In this document: positions 11,727 through 23,139 of the stretch, piece after piece
How the letters are laid out: each line of letters begins with the position of its first letter
Position numbering within the stretch: the stretch's first letter is position 1
DNA from: Cochliopodium minus
Taxonomy: Eukaryota; Discosea; Himatismenida; Cochliopodiidae
Direction: 5' to 3'
Assembly (NCBI GenBank): GCA_024220525.1
Contig: JAMYWO010000142.1
Location: 84,296-111,731, forward strand
DNA length: 27,436 nt
Translations under genes and position numbers: made by a program
Notes under the pieces: generated by a model
What the model was told of the DNA's origin: nothing
The model's input: only the letters and a program-made list of their open reading frames with translations
The model's database searches: none

Positions 11727-14049
11727 ATGTTAAAAAAATCTTTTCCTATAAACATATTGAAAGAGGTGATCAATAAACTTCCAAAGACTGAATTACATTT
11801 GCATATTGATGGTAATATTGATAAAAATGGGAAGCTTCCTCAAAATATAAATTTTTTTTTTTTTTTATTACTCTGAATAAAGGTTCTTTGGATCCAAAAT
11901 GGATATTTGATGTATGTGATAAAGATATTGAACTAAAGAAAGAATTGATATGTGATGATTATAGAAATTTAAGAAATAAACTCCATGAAATTAAAAAACA
12001 ACAATTTTCAAAGACTGAAAACAATCAAATCATATCAAATCCTGTGAACAAAGTATCTAATTGGAAAGTATTTGATTATTGTAAAACTCTCTTTTTGAAT
12101 TATCAAAAATATTTAATTTTAATTTTAAGTGAAAATTAAATTTAGCATCATTTTCTTTAAGAACAGATTAACCTTATTATTTTAATGACTTGATTCAAAT
12201 CATTTTTTTTCTTATCAATGATTTATTTTTTAACCAAGTATTTGATTATTTGATTATACATAAAACATTAATTCCTTTTCATATCAACATATTTGATTCG
12301 TAAGAAATTTGAGATAGAAGAAGATTGGTTTTTTTATTACATTTCATTTGCATGTCTTGTTTGAGGAGATATTTAAATGAAATATTCGAAATGAAAAAGA
12401 TTCGTATTTATTTATTTTTAAAAACATAAACTTAAAAATACATTTATTGATTAAAAACAGTTAAGTTATAATCCCCACCAAAGATTTAAAACTAACACCT
12501 TATTTGTCACCAAAGAAGAAAATATAAATTTGAAAGAGATTTTCCTCTTGGATATATTTGTTTTGAAGGAAAAATAAAATTGAATTTAAACAGATAACAG
12601 TAAATGAATCAAATTCTTTTCTGTTCAAAATTTTGGATTTCTTTAAATCTAAATTTATTTTTTTGTTTTTGTTTAAATTTAATTTTTTAAACAAAAAATA
12701 AAATTTTGGTTAAACACCACCAAAGTAGCCAAATATAAATGTTCTAGAAAAATTTATTTCTGAAACTAAACTATTTTTTTTTTTTACAGGCAACATTTTT
12801 CTCCAAAGTTACGACAACTTAAAATCAGCAACAATAAACATCTGCGAAAATTTAATTTTGGAAAATGTGAGAGTAGCAGAGCTAAGGTTTTGTCCTGAAT
12901 TACATACAGTCAAGGGAATGAGCTCTCAAAAGGCGGTGGAAGCAGTGATAGAGGGGATTAAAGAAATAACAGATAAACACAAGGATTTCAAAGCAGGAGT
13001 AAAAAAAAAGATCCTTCAAAAGAAAATTTTTGAAAAAATTTCCGTTTTTTTTTTTTTTTCAAAAATTTTTAAAACCAATCTTTTTTTTTTTTTTGAAAGG
13101 TGATCGTATGCGCTTTGAGAAGTTATGATGTCAACCATTCCCTTGAAATGCTGGATCTTTGTGTCAAGTACAAACAAAAGGAGAATGAAGTGGGTGTTGT
13201 GGCATTCGACATAGCAGGTGATGAGGTTCATTTTAATAAAAAATTAAATTTCCTTTGTTATTTTTTATTTTTTTTGTTTTTATTTTAACTAATCAATAAT
13301 TAATTTTTTTTTTCTCAATCAGGGAAGTTATCCTTTAAAATTACACGAAAATGCACTCAAAAAAGCAAAAGAATTGAATATCAACTTGGTTCCTCATTGT
13401 GGTATGATATATTTCAAATTTAATTTAATTTATTTTTAATTTAATTTTATTATAATTTTTAAAGGCGAATGGCCAAGTGAAGCAGAAAAGAATGAAAACA
13501 TCAAACTTGCTTTGGAATATCACCCAAAAAGATTGGGTCATGGTATCACTTTGATTAAGGATAAAGAATTACTTCAAAAAGCAGTCCCCAACAAAGTAGC
13601 AATTGAATGTTGTCTCACAAGTAACATTGGATGGAAGGTACTATCAAAATTTTATTTTAATTTTTTTAAAAATTTTTTTTTTTTACATTTTTTTTTTTTT
13701 TAAAAGGTGAAATCTTATGATGTTCATCCCATTAAAGAAATGTTTGAGAATAATGTAATTGTATCTTTGAATTCTGTAAATCTATTTTTCGCTGATTCAT
13801 TTATTAATTTATAAATTTAATTAATTCTTTGAAAAGGATAATTTACTTCTATCTGGCAATGAAGAGAATCAACCAAGTCCCAACAATGAAATTTATCATC
13901 TTATCACTTCCTTGCATTTCGATCCCCTCCAGGTGAAACAGGTTCTTTTGAATGGATTGAACACCTCCCTTATTGATTTTGATTTGAAATTCAAACAATC
14001 CTTTGAGGATCAAATAGATAGAGTTTACAAAGAATATGATTTGATCTGA
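11727..14049 (+). CDS. Adenosine deaminase
   Basis: Zinc-dependent amidohydrolase fold enzyme expected to convert adenosine (or deoxyadenosine) to inosine in purine salvage. Exons 11727-11811, 11883-12080, 12790-12998, 13100-13225, 13323-13401, 13465-13637, 13707-13775 and 13837-14049 join in frame to 383 aa. Visible residues are the zinc pair His24/His26 in TELHLHIDGS, FDIAGDE, His231 and Glu234 in PHCGE, His258 in RLGHG, and Asp314 in SLNSDN. The last motif is normally SDDP or TDDP, so the second Asp is Asn315 here. I chose the donor at 12081 (GTAAAA) over one at 12129 because the shorter join fits the ADA helix spacing; the second choice would add 16 residues. Intron 2 is 709 bp. ADA fits better than the N6-methyl-AMP deaminase (ADAL) branch by the FDIAGDE and HxGE context, but subfamily is not certain. 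Confidence 0.9.
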
Positions 14050-14118
14050 AGTGTCAAGAAATTTAGAATTGAATTATATATTCAAAAAAATAAAAAAAAA
14101 TTTGTTTATTTACATCTA

Positions 14119-15218
14119 ATGGCATTCGATTCTTTATTGAGAGGTACATATAAAGGAAACAAATTCTTTGAAATCAAAAAAAATAAAATTGTGATCATGT
14201 TATATAATTAAAAAGATACTCAATTACAATAAAACATTAAAAGATTTATCATTCTCCATTTTAATTGGAATCTATCCATTCCATATTCAAGAAAGATAAT
14301 CTTTATGAAAGAAATTGTCTACAATAATTTATCTATATAAATATATTTTTGGATTATATTTCAACATAAATCACAAAATAGATTTAAAGGAGAAAGCATT
14401 GGCAAATATAGCTGATTATTTCGGTATAAAATTAAATTTGAGACCCTTACAATTAACCTTAATTGGATTCTTTTTGGGATTGATCGGTTGTTTTTTCAGC
14501 TTCATGGGATTTCTGCTTCTTGCAACATTATTTTGGTGGTTGAATAGATTTTTCGATGGGATTGATGGGATTGGTAAAAAAAAAATTTTTTGAAGAATGA
14601 TTTATATTCCACCCAAATTTCTGTCACTTAGTTGCAAGAAAAAGAAATCTCCAATCTGATTTAGGAGGATATATTGGTAAAGATATTTATATTTTTAAAA
14701 GGATGGAATAGTGATTAAAAATCACCTATATTAATTTGTGAAAAAATAAAGAATCATTCTTATCACATCCATAAATTTTTTCAAATGAAAATCAAAAAAT
14801 GATTTCAAAAAGAAAATTTTTATTAATAAATAAATTTTTTAATATTTTAAAAGATATACTTTGTGATTTTGTTGTTTATGGTATCTACCCTATTGGACTT
14901 GTTTTTTCTAATCCAAACAAAAACGAAAATTTGTATTTAATTTTGGCATTCCTCGAAGCGACCTACTTTGTAAACGCAGTGGGTCTCTTTTATTTGGCAT
15001 CACTTGTAGAAAAGAAAAATCATAGCATAAACAACTCTAAAAAAGAAAAAACCTCAACACCTTTGCCGATGGGTTTCATAGAGGGATTTGAAACGATGAT
15101 TTTTTACCAGATTTTCATCCTTTTTCCAAATTACCTTGCTTTCAGTTTGACTTTGTTTTCAATATTGGTCTCATTAACTATCGTACAAAGGATAGTGTGG
15201 TCAATGAAATATATTTAA
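14119..15218 (+). CDS. CDP-alcohol phosphatidyltransferase family protein, bacterial YnjF-like
   Basis: Integral membrane enzyme family that swaps CMP on a CDP-activated lipid or alcohol for another alcohol. Exons 14119-14143, 14382-14573, 14632-14676 and 14854-15218 join in frame to 208 aa. The join across exons 2-4 restores the complete family signature D-G-x2-A-R-x8-G-x3-D-x3-D (DGIVARKRNLQSDLGGYIDI, then LCD). The 8-codon first exon gives MAFDSLLRD, matching the start of bacterial members (MLDRxLxP). The C-terminal GFIEGFETMIFYQIFILFP matches the GGLTEGTETI block of E. coli YnjF (206 aa). About five to six hydrophobic segments are present. It lies only 69 bp after the deaminase stop codon, same strand. 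YnjF's own substrate is not known to me, so the product is open. It is unlike the larger eukaryotic choline/ethanolamine or inositol enzymes. Confidence 0.88.
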
Positions 15219-15298
15219 AAAAATTATAAAAAAAATAAAATAAAAATAAAATAAAAATAAACATAAAATAAGATTTATTTTTTAAAACAAATTTTTAT

Positions 15299-18200
15299 TT
15301 ATTTTTTGTTATGTTTTTGTTGCAAAACTTGGAGTTGTTTCATTAAAAGATCATAAGAACCTTTCTTTGGATCTTTCTTTGGATCTTTCTTGGAGCTTGA
15401 AGATGATGAAGAAGAAGAGGAAGAAGATTTTTTGTTGTTGCTGGAACGGCTAGATTTGTATTTGTCGTTCGAGCGAGATCTGCTCCTTCTTTTTCTGTCT
15501 CTTGATCTAGATTTTCTGGATGATCTTTCATGAGATCTTGATCTGCTTCTTTTTCTATCTCTTGATCTTAATGCAAAAAATTGTTAATTCAAATAAATTT
15601 AAATGAAAAAAAATTTAAAAATAAAAAATTTAAAAATAAAAAATTTAAAAATAAAAAATTTAAAATAACATATTTTAAAAACCTTTTTCTGTTTCTCTCA
15701 CTTGATCTGGATCTGCTGCGTCTTTTGTTGTCACTGTAATCATCGTCATAAACAATCTCCCTCTTGTTGCTATTGGAGGATAATTTTTTTTCAACATTAC
15801 TATGAAAAAAATAAAATAAAATAAAATTAAAAAAATAAAAAAATAAAAAAAAGAAATTAATAATAAAAAAAACAATAATAAAAAATTATAAAAAAATAAA
15901 ATGAATAAAAAATAAATTAATAAAAAAACTTGTATAAAAAAATTTTCAAAAAGAAAAAAAATATAAATAAAAATGATAAAATAAATAATGAAAAAAAGAA
16001 GAACAAAATACAAAATTTATAAATCAAATATAAAAATATAAAAAAAATAAAAATAAAAAATATGTTACATAGTTTTTTTTCCTTCTAAATCATTCAACAA
16101 ATTTTCAAAAGTACGATCCTTTTGCTTTTTTTTCTCAGACTCATTTTGTTGAGTGTCGAAAGCGTTGAGAAGCTGATTCTCCATCAACTTTTTCATTTTC
16201 TCTTCGTGATCATCCACCACGTTGTGCATCTTTTTGTCCAGGTTCTCCGTTTCGAATCTCTGTTCTATTTTCTTCAATATTTCTCCTTCCTCTCCCGAAT
16301 CTTCTGAATCCTTTTTCGTTCAAAGAAATGATATAATTTAAGAAAAATTGTCAAAAAAATAAAACTTAATAATAATAAATCAATAAATGAATTAAAAAAA
16401 TTCTCAAAAAACGAAATAAATGAAAAAAAAAATATAAAAATAAACAAAAAAATTTCAAAAAAATTAAAAAAAATATAAAATGTTACTAAAAATAAAATGA
16501 ATTGTACAAAAGTGAAAAAATCATAAGAAATATTTAAAAGAAGGTGACATTGAAATCCCTTGGAAGGGGGAGGCCAACATAATCCATCAGAGTTTATAAT
16601 TATGGAAGAGATTTAAATTGATACATTTCAAAATTTTAATTAAATTTTGAACTGATAATTAAAACACTGTCTATATCTCGCATATTAAAATGGGGAATAT
16701 ATTCATTCAAACACATCATAAGAAATATTTAAATAAATGATAAATTTTTTTTTTTTTTACTTGCGAATCATAAGAAAAGCTGTCACGATCATCATAATCA
16801 GGGCTGGAACGCTTGTTATCTTTGTTGCCTTCGTAAACGTATCCCTCCTTAGCTCTTCTCCTCAAAAGTTCCGCGTTTCTTTCCTTCCTGCGAACCTAAA
16901 ATTTAAAAAATAAAAATAAAACAAATTAAAAATTAAAATATAAAATAAAAAATAAAAAATAAAAAATAAAAAATAAAAAATAAAAAATAAAAAATAAAAA
17001 ATAAAAAATAAAAAATAAAAAAAAAAAAATTAAAAAAAATAAAAGTTAAAAAATAAAATGATAGTCTATATAATTTACCCTTTTTCTTTTACGTGCACTC
17101 ATTCCCTTGGTTTTCTTCTCCATATTCAAGTCTTTCTCATAATTTTTCTGCTTCTCCTCTTTTCTTTGTATCTCCGTGTCTTTCAGGTCCGAGTATCTTT
17201 TGATTCCGTACTGAAGTGCTAACAAAAAAAAATTGAAAAAAAATAAAAAATAAAAAAATAAAAAATAATTTATAAATATTTCTTTAAATAAAATGGAATT
17301 TAAAATCAAATTGATGAAATAAATTTTAATAAAATTTTGAAAAGAAAAAATCTTAAAATGTTTAATATCAAAATAGTTTTCAAAAATCAAATTAAAATCA
17401 AAAATCAAAATAAAATTGAAAAGAAAATATTAAATTGAATGTTTTTTTTTTTGTACCAAATTTTTCCAAGTTGTCTCTTATTTTCCTCCTTTCATTTCTG
17501 TCTTTATTTACAGTATTGTCATCAAGTTCTTCATCGACATATTTGTCCTTGATCTCAATGGTAGCCTTGGTATCCTTCATGTAGACTTGAAGTTCCTTGT
17601 GCTTCTGTTCCAGGATGGTGGGTCCCACCAAAAACTTTTCCGTGATTTTGTTTTCCACATTCTTGATTATTTCTTCATCAGTTTCTGTATAAGTTTTAAA
17701 ATGAATAAAAAAGATTTAAATAAAACAAAAAATGTTGTTTGGAACTTTTATATTTTATTTTTTTGGTAATTTTTGATAGAATTTTTTTTAAATATGTTTT
17801 ATTTATTAAAATTTTTGAGCCTTTATTTGGCTTTTTTAACACTATAAAAAATCAAATTTTCACTTATTTATTGGATTTTTATAATTCGATAAATCCTTTT
17901 TCCATAATATGGATTAAAGGGTTATGATAAAGTTAAATATGCATTATATTTAAATTATATAAGCCCTAAATTGAAATGGTTGAGAATAGGATCAATATAT
18001 TAATCAACATATAAAGAAATGATAATTTGGATCTCATTTATTAATAATATAGTATCTTATGTTTTTGAGATGATCAAATTATTTTTGGCAGATTAAATTC
18101 TAATAAAAAATTTTCATTTTAAAGGAAGATATACGCACTTCCAGATGCCAATTTCTCAACTAGAACCTTGAATCGCTCATAATTGATCAAATTCTCATCC

Positions 18201-18511
18201 TCGCTATTCCCACTCTTAGCTTGAGCACGATCATAAGATTCAGGGATGTGATCCAATAACGCTCTTGCATCGAATTTATCAATGAAGATGTTATTGGATC
18301 CCTTCAACAATTGCATCTTCTCCATATTCTCACAGGCATAATACTCCAAATTATCCTTGACCACCTTTAGCTTTGATCCTATCACCTTGAGAGTCTCGGA
18401 GGGATGCACACTGGTCTTGGTGAGGATCTCTTTCTTTCTCTCTGCCTTTTTCCTTTGATCTTTCATCATATTCCTCAAATCTTTATCGAATTTTCTGCAT
18501 TCTTTCCACAT
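15299..18511 (-). CDS. CLASRP/SWAP-like arginine/serine-rich splicing factor
   Basis: Nuclear RS-domain protein likely to act in pre-mRNA splicing or its control. Exons 18511-18139, 17684-17457, 17218-17079, 16895-16761, 16310-16069, 15799-15683 and 15566-15299 join in frame to 500 aa. Residues 1-125 match the N-terminal SWAP/DRY_EERY domain of animal CLASRP: MWKECRKFDKDLRNMM, then FIDKFDARALLDHIPESY and NYERFKVLVEKLA. Residues about 150-370 are charged, Lys/Glu-rich and probably helical, with a KRKR cluster near 245. Residues about 396-470 are the RS domain, with many SRSRS and RDRK units and a run of 12 Ser. The end reads KGSYDLLMKQLQVLQQ. Two donors are unusual (GTGCGT after 18139, GTTTTT after 15683). 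Introns 1 (454 bp) and 4 (450 bp) hold no recognised gene. Convergent with the phosphatidyltransferase, 80 bp between stops. Confidence 0.85.
15611..15665. repeat. 15-bp tandem repeat in splicing-factor intron
   Basis: About three and a half copies of TTTAAAAATAAAAAA stand in tandem inside the last intron (15567-15682) of the RS-domain gene. The repeat is simple A/T sequence, probably made by replication slippage. Confidence 0.75.
16945..17025. repeat. (AAAAAAT)n microsatellite
   Basis: About ten near-perfect copies of a 7-bp A6T unit lie in the intron between 16896 and 17078 of the RS-domain gene. The same unit recurs at the right end of the window (27361-27436), also within an intron, so it is a common intron filler here. 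Confidence 0.9.
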
Positions 18512-18758
18512 TATGTTTATTATATGAATCCAATTTTTTTTTATTTTTGTTTATTTTTTAAATCAGATCTCTTTTCAAAAAAAAAAAAAAAAAAAAAGAA
18601 ACAAATGAAGATTTTTTTAAAAAGAATTTTAATTAAATAGAATCTAGATTTTACATTTAATTTTTTTTATAAAATTAATTAATTAAATTAAATTAATTAA
18701 AACTAATATAACAACAACAAATTATTTCATTTTCATTCTTTGTAAAGTAACAAAAAAC

Positions 18759-21700
18759 CTATTTATCGCCACTGACAACTTCTTGAGGAGAAACGATATT
18801 AGGCATACTAGAATGAGTAAACCTCCTCTTAGACTCAGTCTGCAGAAACTTAGTAGCACTTCTTAAATGTTTGGAATCATTGGAAGTAACATCCTCAACA
18901 TTTTCATCTCCTTCAACATTGTTACTTTCCCCATTGTTGCTTCCTCGGTTGGTGGTGGGGAGGTTGGTGTTGTTGTTGTTGGTGTTGTTGCTTCCTCTGC
19001 TGGTCGGGGTGGGGTTGGTGCTGTTTCTGCTTTTGGTGGTTTCCACTTTGTCTTCTTTTTTCTTGTGGACTTTTAGAATCGCCTTTTCTTCTCCTTTTGC
19101 TCCCTTTTTAAATAAAAAATTTTATTAGAAATTTTAATAAAAAGATGTTGAATAAATTTTAAAAAATATTTTGTGATAATTTTCTAGTCAAATCAAGTTT
19201 TGGATTAATTTTAATGTTGCTGAAGAAAATAATTTACAATAAAAAATAAATATTATTTAAAGCGAAATAATTTTAATGTATTTCTGAATTTTTAATTAAA
19301 AAAAATCCTTTAAATTATTGAATGATAAAATAAATTAAAACTTTGATGAAAAATAATAAATAATTTTTTACGACAGTAGTAGTCAAAAATTCGTGAACAA
19401 CAGGAGTATCCAAAAACCCAGGCAAATTCATACAACCATTCAAATAATCCTCCAACTTCCTACATCTCTTAGAAATGTTGGTGTCGTTCATGTTTCCGAG
19501 CAACTTCTTGCCAGGCATGTGAGGAAGTTGTTTTTCGTTGTAGATTTTCTTGAGAGTTTGATGCAAGACGAGGAAACCTCGGTATCTCTTGAGGATGGTG
19601 CAGCTTCCTGTTTCGTTGGTCATGTCTATCATGTAGGCTGTGAAGTGCTTTTCGCTTGATGATCCAACTGGTACTGGTCCTGGAATGGAAAACTTCATTC
19701 CAATCTAAAAAATTTATTTAAAAAAAATCAATAAATATTAGAAAATAAATAAATAAAAACTATAAAAAAAAATGAAAAATGAAAATTAAAAAATAAAAAT
19801 TAAAATTAAAAAATAAAAATTAAAAGAATATAATACAATCAAAAATAGAAAATAAATTAAAATACAATCAAAAAATAGGAAATAAAAAGAATATAAATTA
19901 AAATACAATCAAAAAATAAGAAATAAATAAATAATAAAATAAAAAATAAATAAACAAAAAATACAATATTAAAAAAAAATTTTGTACCAAATGTTCTTTA
20001 GTGAACTCATCATTTTTGAGCAAATTCAATCTTGAATTAGATTCCTCCAAATTTTTTTGAACCTGAGACTTTATTTCAGAAATCCACTGGTTCCTTTCTT
20101 CCAAAGAGGTGGGAAAGAAAGTGTGAGAGAGGGGAATCCTGGGGTTAGAAATGGAGAAGGCAAAGCTGTCCTTGGCTACGATCTCGTTGATTTTTATTTC
20201 GGCGTTTTTGGATCTGCTTTTCCATTTCACTAAATCCAAAACTTCCAGTTGTTTGTCTTTCTTGTGAGCAATTAGTAAACTGTCATTCATTAAATAAATC
20301 ACGCCTGAAGATAAAATAACATTAAATAAAAATTGAAATATGTAATTAAAATAAATAAATAATAAATAAAATAAAAATAAAAAGTAAAAAAAATAAAATT
20401 TAAATGAACAAAGAAATAATAAAAAAATAAAAAAAAAGAAAAAATAAAAATAAAAAATTAAATTGAACAAAAAATGAAAAAAATAAAAAAGATTTAAAAA
20501 TGAAATTATTTAAATGAAAAAAATAAAAATATTTTACATTCTTTAGGTTTTTGATTTATAGACTCCCCTAACTTCTCCATATCAACAAACTTATGCAGCA
20601 TGCGAGCCTTTTTGATGAACTTTCTGGTAGGATCAATCAAAGTGGGCTCACTCTCAAGCACACTGCTCTCAGTGGAGCAACTAGGAGGAGCAAACTTGTA
20701 ACAATGATCATGAACCTTAATTCCACAAACACTGCATTTATACAAAGTAGTGACGCCGATCATTTCAGTGCAATAAAAACATTTTTTTGAGATTTTGTTG
20801 CTTGAAGAAACCCATTTGTGTTCGACATTTTTTTCTAGAATGAAAGAGTCGTGAAGAGATCCGAGATTCCCTTTCAACTTCACGGCGATTTTTCTTAGTC
20901 TTCCTTCGTCCTCGTGCTTTTGTTTGGTGCGGTTGATGGTGCTGGCGAGCTCGGAGACCGAGTTGAAGGAGTCGCAAATGTCTTTGTAGTCTTCGTGGCT
21001 TTCGTCCGTACAATCTTTCAATTCTTTTAAAAGCAAAACATATCTTGGAACCTTTTACAAAACATAAAAAATAAAATTAAACGAATAAAAATTAATTTAA
21101 AAAAAAAATTAAGAAATGAATGAAAAATTAAGAAAAAAAAAACAATTATTATCAAAAATGAATAAAAAAATTATATAAAAAAAATTAAATTTAAATAAAT
21201 GAATAAATAAAAATTAAGAAATGAATGAATAATAAAAATAAAGAAAAAAATGAATATTTATAAAAAAATGATAAAAAAAATTTTTTAAAAAAAATCAAAT
21301 TTAATTAAATTAAATAGATACAATTCAAGAAATAAATAAAAAAATAAAATAATAATTGAAATAAAATGAAGAAAAAAAAAAAGAATAAGATTTAAAAATT
21401 AAAAAATAAAATTTAAAAAATATTTGTTACCCTTTGAATAGGACAAATTTGTAAAGAATAAAACTCCGAAATTCCGTTGTTAGATACTTTGTCACACGAC
21501 TCAATGAAAAGTTTGTGTTTATCGTTTTTGTTGATCAAATTGGAAAAACATTCCTTAGCGATGTCAAAACCATTGACATAGTCGATGTACAACTTCATGA
21601 AGGGAATGAGAGTCTTGACGATGTCCCCAATCTTGCTTTGTTCACCCCAGTCTTTATTAAGCCTTTGTTCCAAATCAGAAAGAAGCTTTTTGTGAATGGG

Positions 21701-22948
21701 AATCAGCGTCTCAGTATTAAGAAAAACCACTTTTATGTCATTCACGTCAAACAACTTGCATTTGGACATTGGAGCTTTGTAATTATTGATGATAGATTCC
21801 AAGTTGGAAACATATGTTTTCTCGGTGGAAAAAAATTCCATCGACAAATTCTTTCTTTTTCGGAACTTTTGCTGCTTCTTATCTAACACTGTTTCTTCTG
21901 TTATTTCGTCGTTTGACAAATCATGACTTGTATCTTCTGTGGTAGAATTATTGTTGGTTGTTGAAAGGATTTTGAGATCTTCGGAGAAGGTGGATGTGTT
22001 CTCATCGTTCACGTTGATGTGTTGCAAGCTTGGCGCTTGCTTTAAAATACCTACTCGCTTGTTGGGTGCTTTTGTTTGTTTTACTACTTCCCTTGGAGCT
22101 ATGTTATTACTTGATGCTTCTGTGATTCTTGGAGTAAACTGTCCTTGATCTTTTTGTTCTTCATTTTTTACGCTTATTTTCATTGTATCATTGAGTTCTC
22201 CGTTTTGAAGTATGGATGGTCTTTTTATGGGCTGTTTTATTGATGTTTCTGTTTTTATCATTCTCACATTATCTGATCTCAATGGTCTTTTTATTCCTGG
22301 GTTTTTATTTGGTGATGGATTTTCTTTGGATTCTGTTGATTTCTTTTTGAATGGAGGAAAATATAAAATATGAGATTAGGTATTTGCTTTAATATTTAGG
22401 TTAAATATTTTTTTACTCTTGGTACAGTGTTCTTTACTAAATTTACATTATTTTTTGTTATTGGTGATGTATTCTGATCAGATATTGTATTATTATTTAT
22501 ATTTCCATTTATTCCATTGTTGGGTATTGTATTATTAGATATATTTGGAATTTTATTGTCCATATGCGGTTCTTTAATCGCATTTTCCACATTATTTTTT
22601 ACAATTTCATTTCCATTAGTGTCTGAATTCTTTGATATTGTCTTTCTGGGCACCAATTTTGGAGGCTAGAGTATATATTGGTTCAAGGATAATTTATTTT
22701 TACAAAAATAATAAAATTATTTAAATAATTTTTATTGTTGTGAACTTTAAATATCTTTCATACCATTCTAGATGGCATATTTACATCTCCCTGTTTCTCA
22801 ACTTTAGTCAATGTATTCTTTCTTAAAGGGACTTTTATAAGAGTATTTTTAGGAGCTGATTCACTCTTTTTTTTTTTTATGAAAAAGAGATTGGAGAATT
22901 AAGCTTATAATGAAAAAGAATATGTTAATTAAGGATCTATTTTACCAT
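18759..22948 (-). CDS. Rho guanine-nucleotide exchange factor with DH-C1-PH-PX domains
   Basis: Predicted activator of a Rho-family GTPase at a phosphoinositide membrane, hence actin control. Exons: 22948-22946 (ATG only), 22865-22764, 22665-22417, 22342-21431, 21051-20538, 20304-19988, 19704-19372, 19103-18759; all joins are in frame, 924 aa. Residues 1-280 are low-complexity, Asn/Lys/Pro-rich. DH domain about 285-470, with STEKTYVSNLES and, across a splice, PIQRVPRYVLLLKEL. C1 zinc finger 500-547 with all ligands (H-x12-C-x2-C-x11-C-x2-C-x4-H-x2-C-x7-C). PH domain about 564-690, split by an intron, with VIYLMNDSLLI and a Trp in its last helix. PX domain about 702-808 with the phosphoinositide motif KRYRGF (738-743) and PHMPGKK. 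The tail is Asn/Thr/Ser-rich. The 5' exons are supported by frame and borders only. Confidence 0.88.
19825..19925. repeat. Imperfect direct repeats in RhoGEF intron
   Basis: Three copies of a unit of about 30 bp with core ATACAATCAAAAAATAGGAA (with A/G changes) occur in the intron (19705-19987) between the PH and PX exons. No coding or mobile-element signal is present, so this looks like local duplication of intron filler. Confidence 0.65.
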
Positions 22949-23139
22949 TTATATGCAATCCAAATGAAATTGAGAACAATATGAATTTTATTTTTTTTAT
23001 TTCTCTTTATTTGAAAATCAACAAAGAAGAAAAAATAAAAAAAAAAAATTTTGAAGATTATAAAGGGAATAAAAAAAACCTAAATACAATACAAAAGAAA
23101 TAGGGAAAAGATCACAAATCTCAAAAAAAATATATAAAA
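22949..23139. promoter_or_regulatory. Divergent promoter spacer between RhoGEF and TPR gene
   Basis: This spacer of 191 bp separates the inferred ATG of the leftward RhoGEF gene and the ATG of the rightward TPR gene, so both promoters and 5' UTRs must fit here. It is A/T-rich without a motif I can name. If the RhoGEF first exon is wrongly placed, the spacer would be slightly different. Confidence 0.45.

Noticed and set aside
12500-12694. Minus-strand ORF of 64 codons inside ADA intron 2
   Set aside because: It starts at TTG rather than ATG, has Lys/Asn/Phe composition typical of A/T-rich filler, and matches nothing I recognise.
16122-16307. Plus-strand Phe/Leu-rich ORF
   Set aside because: It is the complement of the charged Lys/Glu-rich exon of the RS-domain gene.
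18867-19128. Plus-strand ORFs rich in Val, Gly and Leu
   Set aside because: They are antisense to the Asn/Thr/Ser-rich last exon of the RhoGEF gene, whose frame joins the PX exon.
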